NCBI RefSeq assembly: GCF_000003815.2
Contig: NC_049980.1
Location: 20,852,813-20,916,812, forward strand
Reading direction: 5' to 3'
Source of the DNA: Branchiostoma floridae
Lineage: Eukaryota; Chordata; Leptocardii; Amphioxiformes; Branchiostomatidae
DNA length: 64,000 bases
Shown one piece after another: positions 14,104 through 25,101 of this stretch. Position 1 is the stretch's first letter. Each line of letters begins with the position of its first letter. A program made the translations under genes and the position numbers. The notes under the pieces are model-generated. The model was not told where the DNA came from. It saw nothing but the letters and a program-made list of their open reading frames with translations, and ran no database searches.

Positions 14104-16161
14104 ATCCTTTTCTGGTGACGCTATGAAGTTCTTCCATACGACCCTGTCGCGCATGACAGACAGGAGGTCTCCGTCTTTGAGGCCAACATCTTCCTCAATC
14201 ACCCTCTTAAGGGTCAGGGATGGTCGGCCACGTCTTCTCTTCTCGTCGGGCCGCCAGAGACGAACCCTACCGGCCATCTCGTCGTGACGCATCACATGAC
14301 CAGCAAGGGCCAGGCGTCGGTCGCGAATGACTCTAGTAATCCGTGGCAGACCGTTGTAAAGCTGTGTGTTAGAGGTGTGACTCTTCCAGTCAACATCCAA
14401 GGTGGCACGGAGAAGCCGGGTATAGTTCCCGTCGAGTTTCTTGCACAGGGTTTTAGTTAAAGACCAAGAGTCAGACCCGTAGAGCAAAATAGACTCAACA
14501 CTCGATTTGAAGACTTTGATCTTGGTGGTATTTTGAATTGGAGCCTTCCACACCTTCCTGAGGGAATGGGATGCTCCCCATGCTAGTCTGATACGGTGAC
14601 TGACGTCATGGGCTGAATTGGAGAAGCTTCCGAGATACTTAAAGTCGCTGACTTGCTCTATGACAGTTCCATCACTTGCTTTTAAGACCTGAGGGTCGAC
14701 AGGGGGGTTGATGTGCATGACCATGGTCTTAGACGCATTTAGGAGTAGACCAATCTCCTGGGTGGCAGACTCTACACGGTGTAGAAAGACTTGTGCAGCA
14801 CGGATAGTATCTTCAAGCAGGCAGATGTCATCCGCGAAGTCTAAATCCGGCAAAACCACAGCTGGGTGACGCGAGCTCTGTCTTCTCCTCAGAGTGAGGC
14901 CGTCGTTGGTATTGACAGCCTTGCGCAGTGCATAGTCCAATGCAACAATGAAGAGAAATGGGGCAAGGGGATCACCCTGCAGGACACCAGTATTGATGTT
15001 GAAGGTGTCAGTTTCACCTTCAGGGGTGAGGACTGTAGCGATGGTGTCGGCGTACATTACCCTGATTGCGTCGACTATAGGCGTGGGCACACCATAGGCT
15101 GCAAGGATCTTGAACATTGTGATGCGGTTGATCGAATCAAACGCCTTTTTGAAGTCGATGAAAATGAGCACTGCCTCTTTTTGGTGGTTCTGCACCTCTT
15201 CAACGATTCGGCGTAGGGCCAGGATTTGAGCTGACGTTGAGCGTGAGGGACGAAAGCCGTTCTGATTGGGGCGTAAGAGCTTATCAACAACTGGCCTAAT
15301 TCTGTTGAGCAGAAGGCGGTTGTACACTTTTGCGGCTATCTGAGTGAGGGATATGCCCCTGTAGTTGTCAGGAAGGGTAAGGTTTCCCTTCTTTGGGACT
15401 GGGACTATACCAGACAATCCCCACTCATCCGGCCTGTTTCCAGAAAGAGTTTGATTGCAAAAGTTGGTTAGGAACTGCCTAGCTTTGGGAAGTTGCCACA
15501 CTTCTAATGGCAGGCCGTCCAGTCCCGGGGCTTTTCCGGCTTTCATTTGCTTCAGAGCTATGTCAACTTCACCCTGAGTGAAGGGATCGCAGCTAATGTT
15601 GTAGTTAGTGTCAAATACTGGGGTGATCGGAACTCCAGTGGAGCTGGACTGAGGGACATCATTGTTAAGGAGCTTGGAGAAGTGATTTTTCCAGGTGTTG
15701 AGTCTGTCTTCTCCCTGGATAAAGATCACGCCTGATCTTTTACCAGATAGCTCGCGCACTAGCTTCCATGCTCTCAGATGCTCTGGGGCTGAGCTTGCTT
15801 CGAAAGTCTGAAGTGTCTTAATGATTCTATCTTCTTCACATCTATCGTAAGTCTTTTTAAGCTGGATCTGGGCAGTTTGAACATCTTTAGTGGACGAACG
15901 AAGGGTAGCCCGGCGTGCAATCGACACTTGAATGGTATCTACTGGATCAGGGTCACGAGGTGGTTTCCGTGGAAGCCTCTTGCTGCCTACTTTGTTACAG
16001 ATTTCTACAAAAGAAGAGTAGGATTTCTGCTGATCTGGTAGATTAGCATACGTATGGGCAATGTCATCATCAATTGTGCTTGCAAGCTCGTGGTCTTCTC
16101 TTAAAGCTCGCCAATACAACTTAGTGCGTGACATGGTTTTGGGCTTACGGACACGGACACA
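14082..16161 (-). mobile_element. 5'-truncated non-LTR retrotransposon (LINE, RTE-like)
   Basis: About 2.08 kb of LINE lies on the minus strand between two copies of a 12-bp direct repeat. Its 3' end, at the low coordinates, is a short pentanucleotide repeat rather than poly-A, with essentially no 3' UTR, as in RTE-type LINEs. The 5' end stops just downstream of where an apurinic-type endonuclease domain would end, so the endonuclease is missing. This is the usual 5' truncation from incomplete target-primed reverse transcription. The intact ORF and exact duplication suggest a fairly recent insertion. The clade is inferred from the tail and overall RT sequence and is not certain. Confidence 0.88.
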
Positions 16162-16194
16162 GACTTTTACAGTAGCTTGTAATTCTAAAGACAT
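14092..16194 (-). CDS. LINE reverse transcriptase, endonuclease domain lost
   Basis: A 700-codon open frame encoding a non-LTR reverse transcriptase. Visible landmarks are the fingers motif around residue 300 (NGFRPSRSTSAQ), motif A with its catalytic Asp near residue 348 (FIDFKKAFDS), the GVLQGDPLAPFLF block near 410, and the catalytic FADD box near 453. The C-terminal part (about 630-690) has GHVMRHDEMAGR and RRRGRPSLTLKR, typical of RTE/CR1-like ORF ends. Full-length ORFs of this kind are near 1000 residues with an N-terminal endonuclease, which is absent here. The ATG lies outside the element: residues 1-7 come from host flank, residues 8-11 from the target duplication, and element sequence starts at residue 12. 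The stop codon falls inside the terminal repeat. Probably not expressed as a functional transposition protein. Confidence 0.9.
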   Translation of the reverse strand: MSLELQATVKVCVRVRKPKTMSRTKLYWRALREDHELASTIDDDIAHTYANLPDQQKSYSSFVEICNKVGSKRLPRKPPRDPDPVDTIQVSIARRATLRSSTKDVQTAQIQLKKTYDRCEEDRIIKTLQTFEASSAPEHLRAWKLVRELSGKRSGVIFIQGEDRLNTWKNHFSKLLNNDVPQSSSTGVPITPVFDTNYNISCDPFTQGEVDIALKQMKAGKAPGLDGLPLEVWQLPKARQFLTNFCNQTLSGNRPDEWGLSGIVPVPKKGNLTLPDNYRGISLTQIAAKVYNRLLLNRIRPVVDKLLRPNQNGFRPSRSTSAQILALRRIVEEVQNHQKEAVLIFIDFKKAFDSINRITMFKILAAYGVPTPIVDAIRVMYADTIATVLTPEGETDTFNINTGVLQGDPLAPFLFIVALDYALRKAVNTNDGLTLRRRQSSRHPAVVLPDLDFADDICLLEDTIRAAQVFLHRVESATQEIGLLLNASKTMVMHINPPVDPQVLKASDGTVIEQVSDFKYLGSFSNSAHDVSHRIRLAWGASHSLRKVWKAPIQNTTKIKVFKSSVESILLYGSDSWSLTKTLCKKLDGNYTRLLRATLDVDWKSHTSNTQLYNGLPRITRVIRDRRLALAGHVMRHDEMAGRVRLWRPDEKRRRGRPSLTLKRVIEEDVGLKDGDLLSVMRDRVVWKNFIASPEKDELN
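16162..16173. repeat. Target-site duplication, right copy, of the LINE
   Basis: Exact second copy of the 12-bp sequence at 14070-14081, marking the truncated 5' end of the element. Confidence 0.85.
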
Positions 16195-18935
16195 TGAACG
16201 GTCAGCTTAGGTACTTAAAAAAAAGGCAGTCCATAACACCTGAGGATATTGCTATAGCAGCTGTTTGTACCATGCAGCAAAGACGATAGAACATTAAGGT
16301 TTCTGAAATGAGTTGGTGTAGAAGACTGATCGAAAGGAAACAAAGCATTGCACTTTTGTTGGGAACGTGTTTAGCTCTAGCAAGGTCTTAAAGGAGCCTC
16401 TGATCACAGTATGGAAACAGCTGTCGCAGATGAGGTACAGACTGTAAGACTATGAGAGAAAGTCTCAAAAGGCCTTTTAAGACTTTTACCATTTCAAGAA
16501 GCTTTCATTTTAAGAAGAAGGGCTGCTGGCGGTTTGTTTGATAGGATAAATGCACAGTGTCAGCTGGAAACCGCTCTGCTCATTGCACCGGAGGCGAGGT
16601 GAGGAATACACGCGCACTGCTCTAAACCATCAATGTAATGGACACATGTGTGGCTTCCTACGACAAATGTCAGCGAACTAAGCGCGAATCATATAGCTTT
16701 AGCAGATTTTTTAAACCGAAACGCTACTGCTGCCTGGTTTCCTCTCGACGACCTCAGAATTAATCGCATTCTCTGTGACACACAGTTGGGATTTTACTTG
16801 CCTCTTTGGTTGCTTTTTGAGTCAGAAATTCTGCTGGCGTTTTCTCTCAGGCTCTACCCTCCGCCCATACGATTGTGGTCGAACGTGATCAGCATAGACA
16901 GCAACGGCAAATTGGCCCGGGGGTAATGTGATGAGGCGCTCCTGGTAAACCCCAGGGATTCACCGACCACCGCCTGGCAATTAGTCCGCAAACACCGTCT
17001 TTGGAATTAATATTCTGCTGGTGGCGGCGGCGGGGAACGGGAGGTCTGTTTAAACCCCTCGCCCAGCTGAAAACGTACGGACTCCCAATTCGTCGCGAGC
17101 ATGTAAAGAAAACAAAAGAACATATTCTTCATCCAGAAACAACTGCTCTACACTAACAGCTTTGTATTTTTTACGTATTCTAGACAAAATCGAATCGTAG
17201 CGAAGCTAGTATCTTTCTGAAAAAGGAATATCTGGAAGAAAATTACAACTTAGGTATAAATGTGTAATAATCTATTTTTTTTCTTCTTTTTTTTACCACG
17301 CAGCAAAATATTGCCCAAAGTATATTCTGTATATTTGTGATACAAGGAACGTTCCTCGATGATCACAATACAAAGTATCATTTTTAAGTCGTATTCATTT
17401 TTCCAAATGAGGTTCAAAGTGCAGGCTGAGTTCTATCTATTTGATATTCTGGCGGTAATACAATATCAGATGTGGAATCGCATTGAAAAATTGAAAAAAA
17501 TAAATACATATCACCAATGAGGGGTAACACGAGACCAAATTAGCTCTTTGGATCTGTAACCACAGACCTACAATCATCTTCGGTTTTAGAATGTGAGTCA
17601 CAATAAGAAGGATAGCCCAGCGGTACCTTTGTTTGGTACAAGCCCACCAGCTGTGCTCTCATCAGTCTCTCGCGTTCCCCCATTATCTGATGCACGTCCT
17701 TTAGAGACGTATTATTTCGAGGGTCTCTTTGATATCGAGTTATGTCGAAATGAAGGTCGGACAGGCTGATTCTTCCGATTACGCGGGACCACTACTGACA
17801 GGATATTACGTTCATCTCGCCCTTTTGACCACAACGTGGGTGAATGTGAGGAGAATGGCCAAAGCTTAAAGCGCAATGAAGAAGAGAGCGTTACAGAAGT
17901 CGGTATGATATAGTGACGTCCACACGGCAGCTCACTCCGTGAAATACCCATTGAATGTCTAGGTATACTACCAATGATTTTAAGTACCTAGTGTAGCAAT
18001 GATATTTAAGGTATGACCATTGGGCTCAGTAAACTGATATGATGCACATATTTGTGTGACAGCCAAGCCGAGAGGAATTTTGTAGATTCTTATCGGACAT
18101 TTTCGACCCATTTTTAAGCAAACGTTGTCAGCCCTGTTTGTTATGTGCCAGTTATCTCCGTAGCTATAGATAGCCTGAGTGCCATCCTAGTTAGTTTTCG
18201 GCGGCTACATTCCCCTCGCTAACTAGTTGACTACCTGGGAGCCGAGGAAAATTAACTAGGACGTTACCCAAGCTATGGCAATGATAGCAAAAAGGCAACA
18301 TTCACTAGAAAGCTAACGCAAGCTTTGATAGGTTTAGAGCATCTTCCAGGTACAGGTAACGTGTGAAATACTCCATAGTAGTCCCTACTGTAGGATTATG
18401 ATATGTATAAACTGGCATAACTACTTCCTTTGTTTATCATATATGTGTTTGTAATAACCGTGAATACTGGTAAAATGGCGAGTGCCTTACTATAACCTCC
18501 CTACCCGGTTTGCAACGCAAGCTGGCGTGAAATATTTGGTAGTGCGTTAACTTCATATAATTGGCTAATTTGAATCAATCATTCTCTGTGACCCCCGGTT
18601 GACGGGACGAGGAGTAATGACTGATGGTGCGTGTCATCCGCCGGGAGGCCTGCAGACAAATCAACATGGAGGCAGAGATGATATTGGCTCCCTGCTCCCA
18701 CAGGCAGCGGCGGATTTAAAAGATGAAATCTCCCAGGGCACTAGCAGGATGTACATCATTGCTGCCGCGCTGGCTGAGGCTCACGGCCAGCAGCATATCT
18801 TCAAATGAGGCGATCTATATAACACTGGATTACATTATTTCTATGTTGCCCATCAAGCACTTTGAATGTAGCGAGGTGGTTCTTATATTGTCTTTTTACA
18901 CAATAATATATTATAACTAGAGTTCGGCGACCTCA
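16195..18935. other. Non-coding stretch, no gene recognised
   Basis: No coding sequence recognised. A GC-rich block around 16900-17060 with several AATTA/GTTTAAAC-like motifs and a second block at 18585-18810 stand out from AT-rich surroundings. Confidence 0.5.
18585..18810. promoter_or_regulatory. Candidate conserved non-coding block
   Basis: A compositionally distinct, non-repetitive block rich in CAG/GGCAG words and GATA/AATC-type core motifs, set between AT-rich flanks. It is open for 69 codons on the plus strand but shows no protein similarity that I recognise. Developmental genes such as ZNF608/609 often sit in gene deserts with regulatory blocks, which is the only reason for this call. 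Confidence 0.15.
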
Positions 18936-18937
18936 TA

Positions 18938-19994
18938 CCTCCATGAAATTTTAGAGCTTTCGTAAATTTCATGCAATTGACTAACAAATTAACATAATTT
19001 ATGCATGGTGTTGTTCATCATTGATTAACGTACACATGTCACAATTATAAAATTCCCATTATTAATGATAAAGTGGTTTTGCAATTTTTACATAAATTAT
19101 GCAAATAAGTTCCTCATTACCATATTTGGTATCTGCTTATATTCCACCTATCATAATTAACATGTGTTACATGTATTGAGGTCCAGTTATTGAAAACAAT
19201 GGAACTATACAATTTCCTCATTAATTATGCAAATTAAGTCCTCATTTGCATAACATGCATATCATTATGAACATCTTTACCTAAGCTACCTGCATGCTTA
19301 CAATGCAGGCAATCCGTCGTTCCTTTCTGCAGTTATCCTCTTTGGAGTGTCTTGACAAAAACACCCCTGCAGTTCCACAATTAAATGTTAGGGGGCTGAA
19401 ACTTGCCCCACTTGTTTATGGCACTAAAAGCTATCTATCACCTAAATGTCAAGACCATAGCATGTCTGAAACAAGAGATACATTGAAAAAACTGCTATGA
19501 TAGAATATTCTCATTAATTATGCAAATGTGCTCCTATTTTGCATAATTAGTATTTCATTTTGTACAACATTGTCTGAGGTACCTACATACCAAAAATGAT
19601 GAAAATCCGTTGTTCCCTTCTTGAGTTATCCTCTTCAGAAGTTTTTGACAAAAATGCCCCTGCTATCCCAAAACTAAACGCTAGGGGGCCCAAACTTATG
19701 TTATTTCTTCCTGAGCACAAGAGCTATCTAATACTAAAAAATCGTGACCATAGCATGTTCAGAACACCGAGATAGCAAAACCGGAAGTTGCGCTGCAGTA
19801 CCAAGGGGAGCCGCTAGGGGGCCCAAAATCTAATCATTTCCAGCTTTCATCACACACTACCAACACACCAAGTATGAAACCAATCCATCCAACCGTTCTT
19901 GAGTTATTTTGTTTACACACACACACACACACAAACACACAGACAGACACACAAACGCAGGGTAAAATATAACCTCCATGACATTTCATGGAGG
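18938..19994. mobile_element. Non-autonomous inverted-repeat element, TA-flanked
   Basis: The left end CCTCCATGAAAT and right end ATTTCATGGAGG are perfect 12-bp inverted repeats, each bordered by TA (18936-18937 and 19995-19996). This fits a TA-targeting DNA transposon derivative. The interior has no ORF. It holds two related modules of about 290 bp (around 19220-19500 and 19515-19800), each with a TTAATTATGCAAAT-like start and a CTAGGGGGC/TTAGGGGGC block. A CA microsatellite follows, then a terminal hairpin (19972-19995). A diverged relative lies at 32170-32591. The superfamily is not determined. Confidence 0.7.
19914..19955. repeat. (CA)n microsatellite inside the TA-flanked element
   Basis: Interrupted ACAC/ACAA/CAGA run just upstream of the terminal hairpin of the 18938-19994 element. 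Confidence 0.9.
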
Positions 19995-19996
19995 TA

Positions 19997-22900
19997 ACTA
20001 TCTTACTAGGCCTCTTAAAGCAAAGCAACACTTGTGCCATTTTCATCCAGGGCTCAGTGAACGTTTACGATGGTCGGTCATTATTCCAAGGAGAGGAAGG
20101 GCACTCCTTCTGAAAGGTCATCAGTAGTAACGTAACATATATTTTGTGCTAATGCATTCATTACATATGCATCTTCTTGAAAGTAATTCTTGAAACCATC
20201 CCCCACAGATACCCTGGTTTGATACAGTACAGCAAGGGCTTGACAAGGGATGCAGTTTTACTGCAATGCGGTAGCAACAATGTTCCTATCCTAGTAAAGG
20301 TCACTCCACAAGTACTCCAAAAATCATCCTAACTACGCAGTTCTATGTCAGAAACCACTCACTGGTGTCGATCGACGCGATATTCAGATACATAGATTCA
20401 ATATAAACATATACCACGCGTATCAAGGAACCACCACCATCAAAAAGCATATAGAAAGTCGTACGTAGTCGAATTTTCCCTTTTAGGTAAATCATAGTTG
20501 TCATTCGTATCTCTGAAGGATCTCGTCGGATTGGAAATTTTACAGTTTGTTCCAAAAATACAGAGTAGATGACAACGACATGTACTAAACATGGGATGGG
20601 ATAGATAGCAGACTTGGTTAAATGGTGTAGCTATGGTATTCTGGAATACACACGTTCAGATCAGGTTTCCAGCTGAATTTAGAGTTGTGTCTTACGGAAC
20701 TCCTGTTGACTTGCCATAATCTAAAATGCGATTACACAAGAAATGCGTCATATGTTACAAGTTTTTCCGAAAAAATCTTGCGGTTGGCTCCATCCTGAGA
20801 GCCATGAAAAGCTACACACTTATATGTGATCTTTCAAAAGCAATAAATTATGTTGTCATATTAGAGAATAGTCTCTGCACAAGCCTAGCGTGGCACCCTG
20901 GGCTTTCAAATGTAATATGTGTGGATGGAAGGCAATTAAGAAAGGTGTAATGTTCACTTTCCTCAAGGGAGCCCTGAAGAAGCTATTTCAAGACGTTAGA
21001 GTGTCGGCAATGGATTTTGAATTGACGCTTGATGGAATCCAAGGGCAAGGTATGGTTTCTTAGTTCTAGTATTGATGTTTCCGGGAGTTTCTAGCCGGTG
21101 GGTATGATGGAGCAGTTATTACAAGTTTTGTTGTATCAAATTATGATAAGCACAAGTATGGTTAATGTGAAACGCTTTAGAATGATTGAATCAAAACAAA
21201 GGCAAAGCAGTTCATCTATGTTTTATTGGACGCATTTACGTCTCTTTGCATTAATTGATACAGATTGTTAAGTGTCAATTATTTCTCGTTTTTCATTGTT
21301 TTATGCCTTCGGTTATCTACCTGTCACCAATTACCAAAATTCTCCCCCCCCCCCCAAAAAAAAAATAGACGCAAAATTGTCAGATACCGGTGTGGAATCT
21401 ACCTCTGAGTTCGGAAGGACATTCGCCGATCGAGAACTTTTTCGTCTGACGACATTCACCTCACACAAGACGTTGCCTGGCGTCAGAAACTCTCATCTAG
21501 TTTGTCAGCATTAACTCTTACTTACATTAAGACTGGAAAGAACTTAGATGTCAATTACACATGTCAAACCCGTCTGGAAGAATCTGTCAGCACTGTTACC
21601 CTGACGAGTTGTATGAATGTACCAATGGGAGTGGAGGGTAGAGGTTGAGGGTAGTTCATACTGAGAGCGAGCGTCTCCGTGTTATCAGTAGGCTTTGTCA
21701 CACAGTTTGATTAATGAGTGCAGGATACGTGTGGAGTCAATGACTTATTAAGACGTTTCGTGAATACCGATATCTGGCCAAAGGGTGCCATATACATAGC
21801 AACGCCTTTGTGTGTCTTTACAATATTTCTAATTCAATTTAAGATATCGTTTTATATTGGACTTGTGTAATACGTCTGCTTATTTTATGGTTCAGTTGTT
21901 GTAATTTTGACCAAGCACTTCAGTCCGTTTATCATCACTTTATGTATTAAAAAAACAGCAGGCCCTTTCGCCTGCTCACGCACGACAGCTTTGCATCTAC
22001 AGGAAAGCTATATCGGACATAAAAGCATTTGTATGCCCGTTTATGGGCGCATTGTTATCGGGGCTTTTCCTGGATAAGAGAGCGTTGAAAAACGGCCTGC
22101 TACAATTTAGCTCAATCGTGACGACGTTACAGAAAGGTAAATGCCAAAACCTTAAGGCCAGGGGAGGCAGGTATGCGGAACGACTTTTCTGTTCAGTCGC
22201 TCGGAATCGTTACGAGACATTAAACTTTACCTCTCCCCTCACATCACATATATCGTAGGCGCTCTACATGTTCTCAGACCCGCAACGTTAGGGGCGTTAG
22301 ATATCACGGAACTCACATGGTAAAAATGATATAGAGTACATAGAGTATGACAATCTTTATATTTATAAGGCATTGCAGTTAAACATTATTACTATCATTA
22401 TTATGCAGGAAGGCTAATGACAAGTGACAAAATCAGAATTCACATTAGCAGGAAGTGAAAATTGAAAGTTTTTAATCTCCTGTAACATTTTACATTTGTT
22501 ATTGTTGTTGTTGTTGGTGGGTGTGACTACTTTGTAGGATGTGGAAAATGAATTGTCCCAGGTTTGCGTCATAAGTGAGTTTTGTGATTTATTTATTTTT
22601 GGTAAACATATCTCCTTATTGTAGAAACAACGAGGTGTCTATGATAGTTATGCCGGTGCTCCTTCAGACCTTATTCATTAGCAAGTCAATAAAATGTCTA
22701 TAGTCGATTCAGTTTAATATGATAACTGTTGTAATTCTTTTAAATGTGTTGATTTTCCCCGATATTTCTATTAGAACAATACAAGAAACGCCTGAAAGTT
22801 TCAAGAGCTGTATAACTGACTGAGAATTGCACTAACAGTTTCAGTCCCTCTCCTACTCTACGACCATTCTCAGCCACCTCCTTCTACTCCTTTTAAATGT

Positions 22901-23775
22901 CTTAATCTACAGAGTTATAAATCTGTACATGTTGGTATCTTCATTTGAAAGACAAACCATATTCGCCAGGACAGAAAGGATTTGTATGTCATGGAGACCC
23001 ACAGCGTCTGTTAAACGTGCCAGTTTTCCCTTTTACAGGAAAAATACCAATGTCAATAGGCCAATTTTGAGAGTGATTTGGCACATAGCTTTGCCTTTGA
23101 ATGGCGTTTCGAAAGAGATGGAGCACAATGATTTGACGTTATTTTTACACTGGGCGGTAGTACATAGCAAGATAGGACACTATAGATTGTATATAATATA
23201 GGGTAGATGGCGCCAAATGCTCGGTTTGACGATATCCTGGCTGTGAAGTTATCTGCGAAAGCGGGACCAGCTTTGTGCGAATTGATCGAACAGCAGAAAG
23301 GATCACTATTAAGCTCAACCAGAGGGAGATTTCCCTGGCGTACGGCTCGGACGTTGTTAGAATTGCAAACTTGACCAAAGTAACGGTCGCTACTCTTGAG
23401 AAATAAAGAACGTGGGGATTCTGCAGCCACAAGAATCGTCCGCTGCATCTGGGTTGTTCTTGGCAATCGATCAGAACACGGGGTTAAACATAGATCAATA
23501 TACAAGCTTACCACACGGGTTTGCCGCCGCTGTCTGTGGAGAGGAATGGCCAGGAAAGAACCCTTTTCGTGTGACGTGTTGACAAATAACGTGCTAATTT
23601 TAAATATTTTCTGTACACGTGAAATGTCCGCTGCCTGTTATCGTCTCTTTTCTCTACGAACAGTTGCCTATTGGGGGCAAGAAGAAGATTGCCACATTAG
23701 GTTAGGTTCATTCTCGCACTTTTATAGTCCACTGTCATACATGTATGGAAAAGGTTTAGGTATCATATACGCGCT
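19997..23775. other. Non-coding stretch, no gene recognised
   Basis: No gene recognised. The only distinct feature is a homopolymer pair, 12 C then 10 A, at 21344-21365. Short frames at 22929-23514 on both strands overlap each other and have no domain signature. Confidence 0.5.
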
Positions 23776-23830
23776 TTTCTGTTCTTTTGTTTTACTTTTA
23801 TCTGCTCACTCACTGCTTTACTTGCCTTTG
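23776..23830. repeat. 55-bp flanking direct repeat X, left copy
   Basis: These 55 bases recur without a mismatch at 31356-31410, exactly outside the YR retroelement. Sequence beyond both copies differs. The simplest reading is a target-site duplication made at insertion, but 55 bp is far longer than usual and YR elements are not known for target duplications. See findings. Confidence 0.9.
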
Positions 23831-24095
23831 AGACAAGAATTCAACTGACACACTTGGCATCTTTGGCGGAAAAACAGGTATATTGTCAAGATTGGCATAC
23901 AGAATGGAAAAAACATAGAATCATTACATAAATATGTATCATTCTCAATATTTGGCAACACGCCAAATGGTTACCATGACAACGGTTCCATATATCTCGT
24001 GAAAAGGTTTTTCGTATAAAGGTCACATGCCAATCATACAAGTTTACGAACATTATAAGATTTCCAACATAATTTGAGTACTGGTTTACCACCAC
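23831..24095 (-). repeat. Repeat Y, terminal copy (3' end of the YR element)
   Basis: 265 bp identical to 29784-30048. It lies about 1 kb downstream of the recombinase stop. It contains a perfect 7-bp inverted repeat with 5-bp spacer (ATTTGGC-AACAC-GCCAAAT, 23950-23968) and an RFX X-box-like palindrome GTTACCATGACAAC (23970-23983). Either could be a binding site, but neither role is shown. As a terminal repeat it probably supplies transcript-end and recombination-site functions. Confidence 0.9.
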
Positions 24096-25101
24096 TTAAA
24101 CGTTAAAAACGTTAAAAACAAGAAATGTTCAATAAACTGAAATGTGGCGAAGGTGAACAAACAAAACGTCTGAGCTAGTTTCTATACAACAGTCTGAAAC
24201 GACTTTTTAGGTGCGATGCTGAAATATTGACGTAATGCAAATGTTGCCTAGGATCTGTAGAGTATTGTAGGGTACGTTTAGAGAAAAATACTGGCATATT
24301 ATGAAAGTAACCTGAGCAGCATGGCTGTAACTTAGACTAACAGTGTCGATCGCTTTATTTATAAATCTAACTTCGTATCCTTGAGTATTGTAAACTATCT
24401 GTTTTTTCCCTATACAGCGTTAGCATAAAATTGTTTACCGTAAAGTGACATGGAGTGACACCTGGTAATACATTTCGCTACGGAGCAACGACAGAAAGAA
24501 AAGTTTCTATTGAGTTAGCATACATTTATGTGCTGTAGGGTAGTATGGAATTACGCAAGGTAATACATTCATAACTGGGAGACTACTCAGGGACTAAGAA
24601 TCAACAAATCTACTTATTATAAGAGTATAGCTATGCTATCCAGTTTGGTTTAGAAAACAAACAAACCTGTACTAGTCAGCTGTTATTATCAGAACTAAGG
24701 TAACTCACCGTATACCGGCATAAAAGCCGCACTGGCCAGGTGTTCAATACAGGCATGGAGCTAGCTATTGCTATCATAACCTTGAGCAGGGCACCCTAAA
24801 CGTTGTATTCCAATGTAGCTTGGTTTAGGATGCAAGCAGGGAACTTACTGTTGTTATCGAACTCTGGGTAACTCACCCTGTTCAAATGTTGTAGTTGATC
24901 AGACATATGGGTAACACACCATGTATCAAGGCTGTAGGGTAACTCACCCTATGTAGGGGTTTCAGTCTAAAGTTGATAATTCTTATTGGTGAGGTTGAGT
25001 AGGTATCAACCTATTGTGCCGTTAGCCGATTATACCCGTTTAAGGGTCTATTAGGGATCTTTTTCAGCTGTTCAAGTACGAACCAGGTGCCTTCTATGGA
25101 G
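24096..25101 (-). other. 3' non-coding region of the Gag-RT-YR cassette
   Basis: About 1 kb between the recombinase stop and terminal repeat Y, with no ORF. It has four copies of a GGTAACTCACC-like motif (24697, 24866, 24909 and 24937; the core GGGT...ACCC is itself a short inverted repeat) and a CGTTAAAAA repeat at 24100-24119. Confidence 0.6.

Noticed and set aside
14092-14110. KDEL-type retention signal at the LINE ORF end
   Set aside because: The protein ends KDELN, not KDEL. These residues are written by the pentanucleotide tail and are chance.
19972-20010. Helitron 3' end (hairpin followed by CTAG at 20006-20009)
   Set aside because: The hairpin arm is matched by the element's left end and both are flanked by TA, which fits a terminal-inverted-repeat element better. 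The base after CTAG is not T.
23053-23514. 153-codon minus-strand open frame next to the YR element
   Set aside because: It lies outside the X repeat, overlaps plus-strand frames at both ends and lacks RT, Gag or hydrolase motifs.
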